Origin: Bacillus salacetis
Lineage (GTDB): Bacteria > Bacillota > Bacilli > Bacillales > Bacillaceae_B
NCBI RefSeq assembly: GCF_003581585.1
Contig: NZ_QXIR01000001.1
Coordinates: 124,001 to 188,000, forward strand
Reading direction: 5' to 3'
DNA length: 64,000 nucleotides
Within the stretch, counting starts at the first letter, position 1. Every line of letters begins with the position of its first letter. Under the pieces are notes generated by a model. That model was not told the DNA's origin and did no database searches. It worked only from the letters and a program-made list of their open reading frames with translations. The translations under genes were made by a program, and so were the position numbers. Shown here piece after piece: positions 33,294 through 41,557 of this stretch.

Positions 33294-35717
33294 CTACAGT
33301 TTCACTCTCTGGAGTCTAAGTGCATTCAACACTACCGACACTGAACTGAAGGCCATTGCAGCCCCTGCCAGCCAAGGGGCAAGAAGTCCGATAGCGGCTA
33401 TTGGAATGCCCAAAGTGTTGTAGGCAAATGCCCAGAATAGGTTTTGTTTGATATTCCTGATCGTTTTCTTACTCATGAATATAGCATCGGCAATGCTGTT
33501 CAAGTCACCTCTGATAAGGGTGATATCCGCAGCTTCCATAGCCACATCGGTTCCGGTTCCGATTGCCATACCGATATCGGCAATTGCCAGTGCTGGGGCA
33601 TCGTTGATTCCATCACCCACCATTGCTGTTTTCTTTCCTTGATCCTGCAGCTTTTTGACTTCGTCGGCTTTGCCTTCAGGAAGGACTTCCGCAATAACCT
33701 TCCCTATGCCTGCTTCTTTTGCTATGGCCTCGGCTGTCCGGCGGTTATCCCCTGTCATCATGATGACTTCAAGTCCCATCTCCTTCAGTCTGTTGACGGC
33801 CTCTTTGGAAGTCTCTTTTATTGTATCGGCAACAGCAATTAACCCGGCATATTTCCCATCTACCGCCACCAGCATCGCTGTCTTCCCTTCACGCTCCAGT
33901 TCGTCCTTATCCTGCAGGACTGCTTCTTCCAGATCGATGCTTTCACGATTCATCAATTTTATTGTCCCAATGAGGATCCTGCGTCCATTGACAGCCGCCG
34001 TGACCCCAAATCCAGGAATTGCTTCAAATTCATCGTTTCCCGGAAGATCAATTCCTTTACCCTTTATGCCCTCTACAATAGAAACGGCAAGGGGATGTTC
34101 TGAAGGACGCTCAGCAGCGCCAACCAGCTTCAGGAATTCCGTTTCACTCAGGTCGGAATTTGTTATCACATTGGTTAAGACCGGTTTTCCATTTGTGACT
34201 GTACCCGTTTTATCAAGAACAACCGTGGTGATGGTATGAGTTGTTTCAAGATGCTCCCCTCCCTTAAAAAGGATGCCCATTTCAGCGGAACGTCCGGAAC
34301 CAGCCATGATGGAGGTCGGTGTCGCCAGTCCCAATGCGCATGGGCAGGCGATAACCAGGACTGCAATGAGTTTTTCCAGGCTTTCTGCAAAATCACCGGG
34401 TGTGATCCAGATGAACCATATAAGGAAAGTAATGACAGCCAGCCCGACCACAATTGGAACAAAGATCCCTGATATCCGGTCAGCCATCCTTTGAATCGGC
34501 GCTTTAGAACCTTGTGCTTCTTCCACTACTTTGATTATCTGGGCAAGAGCCGTGTCCCTGCCAACTTTTGTAGCTTTTATCTTCAGGAACCCATTTTTAT
34601 TGATTGTAGATCCAATGACCTCATCTCCGACCGTCTTGTCGACCGGAACACTTTCCCCGGTCAACATGGATTCGTCAATTGCAGAATGCCCTTCACAGAC
34701 TTCCCCATCGACCGGCACCTTTTCGCCAGGCTTTACGTACACAATATCCCCAACCATTACTTCTTCAAGGGGAATTTCTACTTCTTCATCGTGTCGCAGG
34801 ACTGTGGCTGTTTTCGCCTGCAGCCCCATCAGCTTTTTGATCGCTTCTGAAGATCTTCCTTTTGCTCTTGCTTCAAACAGCTTCCCAAGGATGATGAGTG
34901 TGATTAGAATGGCGCTTGTTTCGAAATAAAGATCGGTCATGCCTTCGGTGCTTCCTATCGATTGTACCGCCAAGAATAAACTGTAGAAGTATGCGGCTGA
35001 CGTACCCAGCGCCACCAGTACGTCCATGTTGGCGCTCTTATTCTTTAATGCTTTATAAGCTCCCACATAGAACTGCTTTCCGACAACGAACTGCACAGGG
35101 GTTGCCAAAGCAAACTGCACCCAGGGATTCATCAGCATTTCCGGCAGATAAATGAATGAGGTGAATTCAAAATGGCTGACCATCGACCAAAGAAGCGGCA
35201 ATGAAAGAATTAAAGAAAAAAGGAACTTCCCTTGCTGCTTCTGAATCTCTTTCTCTCGGTAATCAGCTGTATCCTCAGGATTTTTTTCAATCGTCTCCCT
35301 GGCTCCATAACCAAGCTTCTCTACCTTCTTTACTAAATCGGAAGCCGTAACAAGGGAAGGGTTATATTCAACGGTGGCTTTTTCAAGTGCAAGGTTGACG
35401 TTAGCGGTTGAGACTCCTTCTGTTTTGTTGAGGCCTTTCTCAATTCGGTTCGCACAAGCCGCACACGTCATACCTGTAATATCAAACTCAGCCTTTTCAG
35501 TTACCACATCATACCCCAGATCTATTATCTTCCGCTGTAAATCTTGAGGGGCGGTAACCGAAGGATCAAACTTGACTGAAGCTTTTTCCAGTGCAAAATT
35601 CACGTTTGCTTCACTGACGCCGGCTACTTTCTTTAATCCTTTTTCAATTCTGGAGGCGCAGGCAGCACAGGTCATCCCTGTGACTTGATAATTGATGTCT
35701 TTGATTTTTTCACTCAA
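33294..35717 (-). CDS. copA: Copper-exporting P1B-type ATPase CopA
   Basis: An 807-aa pump that exports Cu(I). Two N-terminal heavy-metal domains each carry GMTCAAC (about residues 14-20 and 82-88). Membrane CPC is in [13 protein letters not shown], the phosphorylated aspartate in [12 protein letters not shown], the HP motif in SEHPLAV, and [12 protein letters not shown] completes the hinge. The start is TTG at 35715-35717 behind GGAGGG. A CsoR-type box at 35731-35749 lies in its own leader, so it may have a promoter besides that of csoR-copZ. Confidence 0.95.
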   Translation of the reverse strand: MSEKIKDINYQVTGMTCAACASRIEKGLKKVAGVSEANVNFALEKASVKFDPSVTAPQDLQRKIIDLGYDVVTEKAEFDITGMTCAACANRIEKGLNKTEGVSTANVNLALEKATVEYNPSLVTASDLVKKVEKLGYGARETIEKNPEDTADYREKEIQKQQGKFLFSLILSLPLLWSMVSHFEFTSFIYLPEMLMNPWVQFALATPVQFVVGKQFYVGAYKALKNKSANMDVLVALGTSAAYFYSLFLAVQSIGSTEGMTDLYFETSAILITLIILGKLFEARAKGRSSEAIKKLMGLQAKTATVLRHDEEVEIPLEEVMVGDIVYVKPGEKVPVDGEVCEGHSAIDESMLTGESVPVDKTVGDEVIGSTINKNGFLKIKATKVGRDTALAQIIKVVEEAQGSKAPIQRMADRISGIFVPIVVGLAVITFLIWFIWITPGDFAESLEKLIAVLVIACPCALGLATPTSIMAGSGRSAEMGILFKGGEHLETTHTITTVVLDKTGTVTNGKPVLTNVITNSDLSETEFLKLVGAAERPSEHPLAVSIVEGIKGKGIDLPGNDEFEAIPGFGVTAAVNGRRILIGTIKLMNRESIDLEEAVLQDKDELEREGKTAMLVAVDGKYAGLIAVADTIKETSKEAVNRLKEMGLEVIMMTGDNRRTAEAIAKEAGIGKVIAEVLPEGKADEVKKLQDQGKKTAMVGDGINDAPALAIADIGMAIGTGTDVAMEAADITLIRGDLNSIADAIFMSKKTIRNIKQNLFWAFAYNTLGIPIAAIGLLAPWLAGAAMAFSSVSVVLNALRLQRVKL

Positions 35718-35730
35718 TTTAAACCCTCCA

Positions 35731-35749
35731 TATACCTATATAGGGTATA
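35731..35749. promoter_or_regulatory. CsoR-type operator upstream of copA
   Basis: TATACC-TATATAG-GGTATA is an inverted repeat with the TATACC/GGTATA arms expected for a CsoR site, 14 bp before the copA start codon. Confidence 0.7.
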
Positions 35750-35792
35750 AATTCCCCCTAAAGAAACGCGCCTCTTTGGCACGTTTCAAAGA

Positions 35793-35999
35793 TTATTGTA
35801 CGTCGTATCCCTGTTCATCAATTGTTTCTTTGATGGTGTCCAATGTCACTTCATTTGTGTTATAAGAAACATCCACTTTTCCTGAATCCAAATCGACTTT
35901 AACAGCTTCAACTCCATTTAATTCACCGACACTTCCTTCAATTGCTTTTACGCAGTGTCCGCAAGACATTCCAATAACATTGAGTGTAACGTTTTCCAT
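35793..35999 (-). CDS. copZ: Copper chaperone CopZ
   Basis: A 68-aa ferredoxin-like metallochaperone. The Cu(I) site is GMSCGHCVKAI at about residues 10-16, and the fold ends IDEQGYDVQ. It delivers copper to CopA. AAGGAGCTGTTAAGA precedes the ATG; it lies 13 bp after csoR and 75 bp before copA. Confidence 0.95.
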   Translation of the reverse strand: MENVTLNVIGMSCGHCVKAIEGSVGELNGVEAVKVDLDSGKVDVSYNTNEVTLDTIKETIDEQGYDVQ

Positions 36000-36012
36000 T
36001 CTTAACAGCTCC

Positions 36013-36351
36013 TTATTTTTTCATTAGTTTTTGGATGGTGACCAGTACTTCATCTAGTACTTCCGTATCCCCTTCCTGGATCCGCTCAAGTACACACGTT
36101 TTCATATGACCTTCAAGCAGGATTTTGGCAACACTGTTCATCGCCGACTGTGTTGCTGATATTTGCGTAATGACATCATCACAGTACGTATCATTTTCAA
36201 TCAGCCTTTTAATGCCGCGGATTTGTCCTTCTATCCGGTTCAGCCTTGTGACCAGATTGCTTTTCACTTTATCTGAATGGTGGCTTTTCCTGTCATGATT
36301 CGATGAGCAACTTGCATCGATTTCAACCAATTCTTCCGGACTCGATACCAT
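36013..36351 (-). CDS. csoR: Copper-sensing repressor CsoR
   Basis: A 112-aa CsoR/RcnR (DUF156) repressor. RLNRIEGQIRGIKRLIENDTYCDDVITQISATQSAMNSVAKILLEGHMKTCV carries the Cu(I) ligands: Cys in YCDD, His in EGHM and Cys in KTCV (C-H-C). The N-terminal SCSSNHDRKSHHSDK stretch adds a Cys/His-rich tail. It releases the promoter on binding copper. GGGAGGTGACGCA precedes the ATG. First gene of csoR-copZ. Confidence 0.95.
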   Translation of the reverse strand: MVSSPEELVEIDASCSSNHDRKSHHSDKVKSNLVTRLNRIEGQIRGIKRLIENDTYCDDVITQISATQSAMNSVAKILLEGHMKTCVLERIQEGDTEVLDEVLVTIQKLMKK

Positions 36352-36377
36352 TGCGTCACCTCCCTTAACTCTAATTT

Positions 36378-36395
36378 ACTATACCCCCCTATAGT
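36378..36395. promoter_or_regulatory. CsoR operator upstream of csoR-copZ
   Basis: ACTATA-CCCCCC-TATAGT is a dyad with a GC core, as in known CsoR sites. It lies 27 bp upstream of the csoR start codon. Confidence 0.75.
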
Positions 36396-36642
36396 ATGTA
36401 AAGTGTTTGGATTGATATAATCTTCTACTATTACTCCATTATTATTATCCTCACGATATATGTACTTGCCTCAACTTCTTCACTTACTATCAATTACCAG
36501 TCAAGCTGGGGAATCAGTTTTTCCCCTGAAAAAAATCCCCTGATATTTGAGAATTTTTTGGTCTTGACTGAAGAAACTGTCCAGAACCGATTTATTCAAG
36601 TAAAAAAACCTGCAAGCTCCTGACATAGCAATGAAGAAACAC

Positions 36643-36662
36643 CGGCAGAACCCCCTCTGCCG
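36643..36662 (-). terminator. Terminator of ycgQ
   Basis: CGGCAGA pairs with TCTGCCG, followed on the minus strand by GTGTTTCTTC. It lies 9 bp beyond the ycgQ stop codon. Other than this and the CsoR box, 36400-36640 holds nothing I can identify. Confidence 0.7.
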
Positions 36663-36670
36663 ATGTTCCA

Positions 36671-37570
36671 TCATTCAACTTTAATGAAGAACTCTTCTAC
36701 ATAAGGATTCTCCGGTGCATCTATCACTTCATACACAGGATCCTTGATGAACGGCATCATATAGCCGTTTAAGTCGATTTTATCCACCATTCCGCTCACA
36801 TTCACCCAGGTATCCGGCTCAAGTGAACCAAGTTGTTCATCTTCAGCCAAAAGTCCATACACCCCGGCATCCGCCACACAACAAGTAACGGTAAAACGCG
36901 AAATCACAGCCTGGTCTCCCTCAAAGCTTTCGTCTTTATAGATGAACCCCTTAAGCTGGATTTCCTTTCCGATAAACGCATCAAGGTTTTCATCAATAAG
37001 GCTGAGTGTTTGAATGAATTGTTCATCACGCACATAAACTTTTTCTCGTTCCGATGCAAGTACTTTCAGCTTATCAAAGTCCTCTTCAAGCGGAAATTCT
37101 TCATAATTCCCCAGTGTGGCTTCAACCGCTGATTCTTCTTTGGAGGTCTCCTTTTCATCAGCAGCGGGAACTTTCTCCCCTGTGGACGGCGGTGCGGAAT
37201 ACATACCGCTGCCGATATTAACTCCTCTTTTGGAAGCCACCGAGCTGTCCAGCAGGTTATCAGGAAGCATAAAACCTAAAATCACCGGAATAATGAACAA
37301 GCTGTAAACAGAGACAGTTTTCAGGAAACCCCTCGGAAGCTCGTGAGCATCACATCCGCAGGAGTGCACTTTATTTGATGAAGAAGTCCCTCTGATTATC
37401 TGAATGGCTCCGAGAAAAATAAATACTCCCAAGGCAAAATACATATAACCATGCATTTTCTCTGCCACAAAATTGGCCATGTCAAAGGTAAGGAAAAGTT
37501 TAAGAAGCAGCAGGGCATAACCAATCAGTATGATCCCCCGCAAATATGTGTGAAATTGTAAAGTTCGCAA
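36671..37570 (-). CDS. ycgQ: TIGR03943/DUF1980 permease partner (YcgQ-like)
   Basis: A 299-aa protein: four N-terminal hydrophobic helices, a short VHSCGCDAHELP metal-like segment near residue 70, a Glu/Ser linker (residues about 125-150) and a soluble C-terminal domain with a conserved RFTVTCCVADA segment. The two-gene unit with YcgR (COG0701) is common in Firmicutes. A role in metal transport, probably zinc, is inferred from the Zur-like box ahead of ycgR. The start is TTG (37568-37570) behind ATAGGAGGCTTATAG. It begins 11 bp after ycgR ends. Confidence 0.8.
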   Translation of the reverse strand: MRTLQFHTYLRGIILIGYALLLLKLFLTFDMANFVAEKMHGYMYFALGVFIFLGAIQIIRGTSSSNKVHSCGCDAHELPRGFLKTVSVYSLFIIPVILGFMLPDNLLDSSVASKRGVNIGSGMYSAPPSTGEKVPAADEKETSKEESAVEATLGNYEEFPLEEDFDKLKVLASEREKVYVRDEQFIQTLSLIDENLDAFIGKEIQLKGFIYKDESFEGDQAVISRFTVTCCVADAGVYGLLAEDEQLGSLEPDTWVNVSGMVDKIDLNGYMMPFIKDPVYEVIDAPENPYVEEFFIKVE

Positions 37571-37581
37571 CTATAAGCCTC

Positions 37582-38589
37582 CTATCCGAAAAGAATTTGG
37601 AACAGCAATGTGCAGAAGTAAACAACAAGCGTCACAATCACTATAAATAGCAAGACGAAACGCTTTTTGAAATACGCCAGCATCAACAAGGTATTTTTGA
37701 AGTCGATCATTGGTCCATATACCAGGAATGCAAGAAGAGATCCGGAAGTGAAGATGGGTCCGAAAGAGGAGGCAACGAAGGCATCTGCCTCTGAACATAG
37801 GGATACTGCATATGCAAAGAACATCATTACAGCCGGTCCAAAAATTTCATTTGAACCGACGGCATTTAAGATTTCCCTATCCAGGAAGGTTTGAAAGCCA
37901 GCCGCAATTAGTGCACCGATGATCAAGAATTTCCCCATATCAAAGAATTCATCACTTGCATGGACAATCGTTTCCATGACCTTATTGGAACCGTGGTGAT
38001 ACTCATGATGGTGATGTTCTTCCCCGCTGCTCTCCCGAAGAGATGCTTTTTTCCCGTACAGTTTGTAAAGAGCAGCACCTATGAGCAGTGCAGCTACAAA
38101 TGCGACCCCCATACGTCCGGCAACAACTGATAGGTTATTCTGAAATGCATAGTATGTAGAAGCCAGGACAATGGGGTTGAGGATCGGCGCGGTCACCATA
38201 ATGACAATAGCCAGATGAGCTGGAAGCCCCTTTTTGATCAAGCGCCTTGCCACGGGAACAATAGCACATTCACAAATCGGCAGAAGGGCGCCTACAAAAA
38301 CAGCAGGCAATAGGGCGAGGTATGGGTACCTCTTGGGAACAAGCCGTTGAAGCGTATTTTCCGATACGAAAACCTGTATAATTGCGGACGCAAAAACACC
38401 TATTAATATAAAGGGAATTGCCTCAAGCAGGATGCTTAAAAAGATTGTGGTCATATTTGTGAAGCTCGAATTCAGCATCACATCCGGCAGGAATTGTGTC
38501 AGTCTTTCCCCAGCCAGAAACAGGCCGATAAACAGGATAAACAGCAAGACCCCGACAAGGTCCTGGCTCCAGGCCCGCATTATGTTCAT
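37582..38589 (-). CDS. ycgR: COG0701 permease (YcgR-like)
   Basis: A 335-aa membrane protein with about eight hydrophobic helices. The COG0701 signature LLPICECAIVPVARRLIKKGLP carries the CEC pair, and the central loop has a His cluster EEHHHHEYHH near residue 198, which suggests metal handling. The second half repeats with LCSEADAFVA. ATG 38589 is behind ATAGGAGGGTTAATC; a longer frame from 38616 overlaps the operator. It is first in a two-gene unit with ycgQ. Transport function and substrate are not proven. Confidence 0.82.
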   Translation of the reverse strand: MNIMRAWSQDLVGVLLFILFIGLFLAGERLTQFLPDVMLNSSFTNMTTIFLSILLEAIPFILIGVFASAIIQVFVSENTLQRLVPKRYPYLALLPAVFVGALLPICECAIVPVARRLIKKGLPAHLAIVIMVTAPILNPIVLASTYYAFQNNLSVVAGRMGVAFVAALLIGAALYKLYGKKASLRESSGEEHHHHEYHHGSNKVMETIVHASDEFFDMGKFLIIGALIAAGFQTFLDREILNAVGSNEIFGPAVMMFFAYAVSLCSEADAFVASSFGPIFTSGSLLAFLVYGPMIDFKNTLLMLAYFKKRFVLLFIVIVTLVVYFCTLLFQILFG

Positions 38590-38604
38590 GATTAACCCTC
38601 CTAT

Positions 38605-38624
38605 AATCGTAATCATTTCGGTTT
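38605..38624. promoter_or_regulatory. Zur-like operator
   Basis: AATCGTAATCATTTCGGTTT matches the B. subtilis Zur pattern AATCGTAATNATTACGATTT at 18 of 20 positions by my alignment (remembered consensus). It lies 15 bp upstream of the ycgR start codon. Confidence 0.75.
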
Positions 38625-38746
38625 ATATTATATACTATGCTCGTCCCTGAAATCTATGATTATTTTAAATCCCTGCAATTTGATCGGTAAATTTCAAAGG
38701 TAAACGATTGACGTTATCACCATTTACCTTTATAATAATATTCTGT

Positions 38747-38820
38747 GTCCCAGTAGCTCAGCTGGATAGAGCAACAGCCTCCTAAGCTGTAGGTCGCAAG
38801 TTCAAATCTTGCCTGGGACG
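38747..38820 (+). tRNA. tRNA-Arg (anticodon CCT)
   Basis: A 74-nt cloverleaf. The acceptor arm GTCCCAG pairs with CTGGGAC with discriminator G at 38820. The anticodon arm ACAGC-CTCCTAA-GCTGT gives anticodon CCT, which reads AGG. The T arm GCAAG-TTCAAAT-CTTGC is standard. The CCA end is not encoded. A strong terminator follows. Confidence 0.97.
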
Positions 38821-38825
38821 TTAAT

Positions 38826-38877
38826 AAAAAGGAGCGGGAAACCCTTGATATATTAAGGATTTTCCGCTCCTTTTTTT
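38826..38877 (+). terminator. Terminator after tRNA-Arg
   Basis: AAAAAGGAGCGGGAAA and TTTTCCGCTCCTTTTTTT form a long stem with an AT-rich loop, ending in a T-run. The region 38880-39200 beyond it holds no clear gene. Confidence 0.85.
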
Positions 38878-39202
38878 ATTATCTTTAAATGGATTAATTA
38901 CGTACTTTCTACATTTGGGGTCGGAGTGGGTTCGAAAGTGTATTTTTTATATACAGGAGTAAATCTGCAAAAAATACAATTGGGTATGATAGGAGGTTGC
39001 TTTGTTTTAAGAGGAATTTGAATCAGCAAGAGCATGCTGAAGAATAGGAGTGGATAGAAAGGCCCTAACGGGATTTGAGTATAACAGAGTGATACATAAA
39101 AGCGAATACCTTTAGAGGGTTTCTGATTAATTACAGGTGGATATGACGAGACAAAGCCCCCATTACCAGAGAAATGAGAGCTTTTTTACAGAAAGCTCAT
39201 TA

Positions 39203-39397
39203 TTAGTTCAAGTATCTCACTGTATCTTTACACTTTGGGCATGTAATTTCATTAATCTCTCTAAATCGAATATCCTTCAGCATCCTTTTTTTAGATTCAT
39301 AAAAGTGACTATACTTATAACCACATTCAGTAGATTCTTTATCTCTTATGGCATGGATTTTATTGAATACTTCACTAGAAACAGTTGGGAACAGCAT
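39203..39397 (-). CDS. Hypothetical protein with C-terminal CPKC
   Basis: A 64-aa protein, MLFPTVSSEVFNKIHAIRDK...INEITCPKCKDTVRYLN. AAAGGAGAGGTGTAA ahead of the ATG is a strong ribosome site, the main reason to accept it. It has a single CPKC knuckle and a third cysteine at position 25, so one half of a zinc ribbon is possible. No family recognised. Confidence 0.5.
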   Translation of the reverse strand: MLFPTVSSEVFNKIHAIRDKESTECGYKYSHFYESKKRMLKDIRFREINEITCPKCKDTVRYLN

Positions 39398-39756
39398 TTA
39401 CACCTCTCCTTTAACCTGTTTTCTAATATAATATCCTTTACAAAAAAATACAAACTTTCCACAAAAATATTTGTTAACCCCTTTAAAATGAGGGGGCTTT
39501 TGTGTTCTCTACAAATTATTATCAAGAGCCTGGCTCGTTGTATTTCGATTAGCTCTTAGAAATATGGGTGATTTTTCCTGGATTTAAACCATCCTTATTA
39601 CCACCTGCGGCATATAGGTGTTTAATCATATCCCCCGCTGCTTTTAAATTCTTTCTTCCGCAATTTCTTCTCCAGAATCATTTTCAGAAGTATTCTCTTC
39701 TTGTCTTTTTGTATTAGATGCTTCTTAGCTTGCTCCTTTCTATGATATATAGAAAA

Positions 39757-39795
39757 AGTGTGAAATCCCTTTGGCTGATCAAGGAATTCCACACT
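39757..39795 (-). terminator. Terminator of the zinc-ribbon gene
   Basis: AGTGTGGAATTCCTT pairs with AAGGGATTTCACACT on the minus strand, followed by TTTTTC. It lies 57 bp past the stop of the 47-aa gene. In the gap 39398-39756 there are remnants of reading frames (ITHISKS end at about 39551) but no start codon with a ribosome site. Confidence 0.75.
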
Positions 39796-39851
39796 CATAA
39801 ATCAATTATACTATCCATATAAACTTAGTTTCCTTCCGTGCCGTTAGTCTC

Positions 39852-39995
39852 TTATCTTCTGATCCGGCCGATTCTTTTCATGACAGGGATACTGTAGCAG
39901 TCGTCACAGACGCCACCGTTGTCCCGGAATTCTATTTCATCCTTAATCTCTTTCCTGCATTTAGAGCAAATCATTTTCTTGGTAACCTGCTCCAT
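39852..39995 (-). CDS. Small zinc-ribbon protein, 47 aa
   Basis: MEQVTKKMICSKCRKEIKDE is followed by IEFRDNGGVCDDCYSIPV and a basic tail ending KRIGRIRR. Two pairs, CSKC and CDDC, spaced 16 residues apart, form a complete zinc ribbon. ATATGGAGGTGGTGGA precedes the ATG. A dedicated terminator follows. Comparable small Bacillus proteins have no assigned role; binding nucleic acid through the basic tail is a guess. Confidence 0.75.
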   Translation of the reverse strand: MEQVTKKMICSKCRKEIKDEIEFRDNGGVCDDCYSIPVMKRIGRIRR

Positions 39996-40086
39996 TCCAC
40001 CACCTCCATATTATGACAATTCGACATTTTTCAGAGTATTCCTTCTTTTCGTTCGCTAAGGTGCCAATTGACTATCTAAAACGGAA

Positions 40087-40231
40087 TTTATTGCGTTAAT
40101 TGCTGCTTGAGAAATTACTCCCAAAAAAGAAGAGCAGCTCTTTCCTTTCCTGCTTACGTGGTTTTCAAGGTAAATTACTAGGTAATAATTACTTAATATT
40201 AATAGTAATGAAGCAACAATGTTTACGAATA
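40087..40231. repeat. Inverted-repeat (MITE-like) element, copy 2
   Basis: The left arm (40087-40108, TTTATTGCGTTAATTGCTGCTT) pairs imperfectly with the right arm (40210-40231, GAAGCAACAATGTTTACGAATA). The core AAAGAAGAGCAGCTCTTTCC at 40126-40145 matches the core of the element at 821-1011. About 145 bp, in the same orientation as copy 1. Confidence 0.55.
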
Positions 40232-40315
40232 GAATCTAAAAAAAAGATACCTGAACGGTGGGGTCTGTAGTATATTTAGAGAAGCGAAATATACAACTAA
40301 CATGTGAGGGTTCTT

Positions 40316-41518
40316 ATGTGGAAAAATAAAAATGTCTGGATCATTTTGATTGGTGAGTTTGTTGCCGGGCTTGGATTGTGGCTCGGGATCATTGGAAATC
40401 TTGAGTTCATGCAGGAAAAGGTCCCATCTGACTTTTTAAAGTCATTGATACTGGCGGTTGGACTGCTGGCCGGTTTGCTGTTGGGACCGCTGGCCGGCAG
40501 GGTGACGGACCAGGTTGATAAAAAGAAAGTGATGCTGATTTCCGGCTTCGGCCGTGCTGTCAGTGTACTGTTTATGTTTGCAGCCATTCACACCGGTTCC
40601 GTTTTGTGGATGGTGGTCTTCATGATCTGCATCCAGATATCCGCAGCCTTCTACTTTCCTGCTTTGCAGGCTGCCATTCCAATGGTGGTCCAAGAAAAGG
40701 AGTTGCTTCAGTTAAATGGAGTCCATATGAATGTGGCTACATTATCGAGGATACTAGGGACGGCTTTGGCCGGGGTTCTTTTGGTTGTCATTTCTTTATC
40801 CATGCTGTACTTCCTTTCTTTGGCTGCCTACTTAGTCCTGTTTTTCCTTACCTTCTTTTTGCAATTAGAGGAGCCCGACCAAGGCGTCATTCTCAAAGGC
40901 AAAGCACAATCGGGAGGATTCAAGGAAGTCTTTCCGATTATCAAAGGTCTTCCAATTGTAATGATGACCCTGATCATGACACTGATTCCTTTATTATTCC
41001 TTGGCGGGTTCAACCTGCTGGTCATCAACATCAGTGAACTGCAGGACAGTTCAGCCATCAAGGGCTGGATCTACACATCTGAAGGGATATCCTTTATGCT
41101 TGGAGCTTTCTTTGTTAAACAGATCAGCGGCAAACGGTCACCATATGTCATCCTGTTCCTCTTCTCATTCGTTATGGGAGTTGCTCAGATGATGCTGTTC
41201 TTTGCTGATCAAGCCATCTTGGCTGTGTGTGCGTTTGCTGTGTTCGGCTTCGCAGTCGGCTGCTTTTTCCCGACTGCCGCTACAATATTCCAGACGCGTA
41301 TTCCAAAGGAGTTTCATGGCAGGTTCTTTTCGTTCCGGAATATGATGGACAGGTTGATCTTTCAAGTGGTCCTGCTGATGACCGGTTTGTTCCTGGATCT
41401 TATGGGGCTGCAGCACATGACGCTTATGTTCGGCATCATTTCCCTTTCGGCAACTGCACTTTTCTATGTTAAGTACCGCCAGTTGAAAGAAACCGTCCTT
41501 GCTGAAAAAACAGGCTGA
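40316..41518 (+). CDS. MFS transporter
   Basis: A 400-aa major-facilitator protein with twelve hydrophobic segments and a DHA-like motif A, GPLAGRVTDQVDKKKVMLISGFGRA, between helices 2 and 3. It belongs to the macrolide-efflux/H+ antiporter-like group (similar to YfkF/YttB-type). The drug or metabolite is not predictable. ATG 40316 is behind GAGGGTTCTT; the GTG at 40304 has no ribosome site. It is monocistronic with a terminator behind it. Confidence 0.85.
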   Translation: MWKNKNVWIILIGEFVAGLGLWLGIIGNLEFMQEKVPSDFLKSLILAVGLLAGLLLGPLAGRVTDQVDKKKVMLISGFGRAVSVLFMFAAIHTGSVLWMVVFMICIQISAAFYFPALQAAIPMVVQEKELLQLNGVHMNVATLSRILGTALAGVLLVVISLSMLYFLSLAAYLVLFFLTFFLQLEEPDQGVILKGKAQSGGFKEVFPIIKGLPIVMMTLIMTLIPLLFLGGFNLLVINISELQDSSAIKGWIYTSEGISFMLGAFFVKQISGKRSPYVILFLFSFVMGVAQMMLFFADQAILAVCAFAVFGFAVGCFFPTAATIFQTRIPKEFHGRFFSFRNMMDRLIFQVVLLMTGLFLDLMGLQHMTLMFGIISLSATALFYVKYRQLKETVLAEKTG

Positions 41519-41523
41519 AAACC

Positions 41524-41555
41524 AAAACCCACACCGGGCGTCCGGTGTGGGTTTT
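41524..41555. terminator. Bidirectional terminator between MFS and acyl-CoA dehydrogenase genes
   Basis: AAAACCCACACC pairs with GGTGTGGGTTTT around an 8-nt loop, with T-runs on both sides. It lies between two convergent genes. Confidence 0.9.
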
Positions 41556-41557
41556 GG

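Noticed and set aside
39137-39559. 140-aa plus-strand frame
   Set aside because: No ribosome site and low-complexity Phe/Ser/Ile content; the minus-strand 39203-39397 frame has a strong ribosome site instead.
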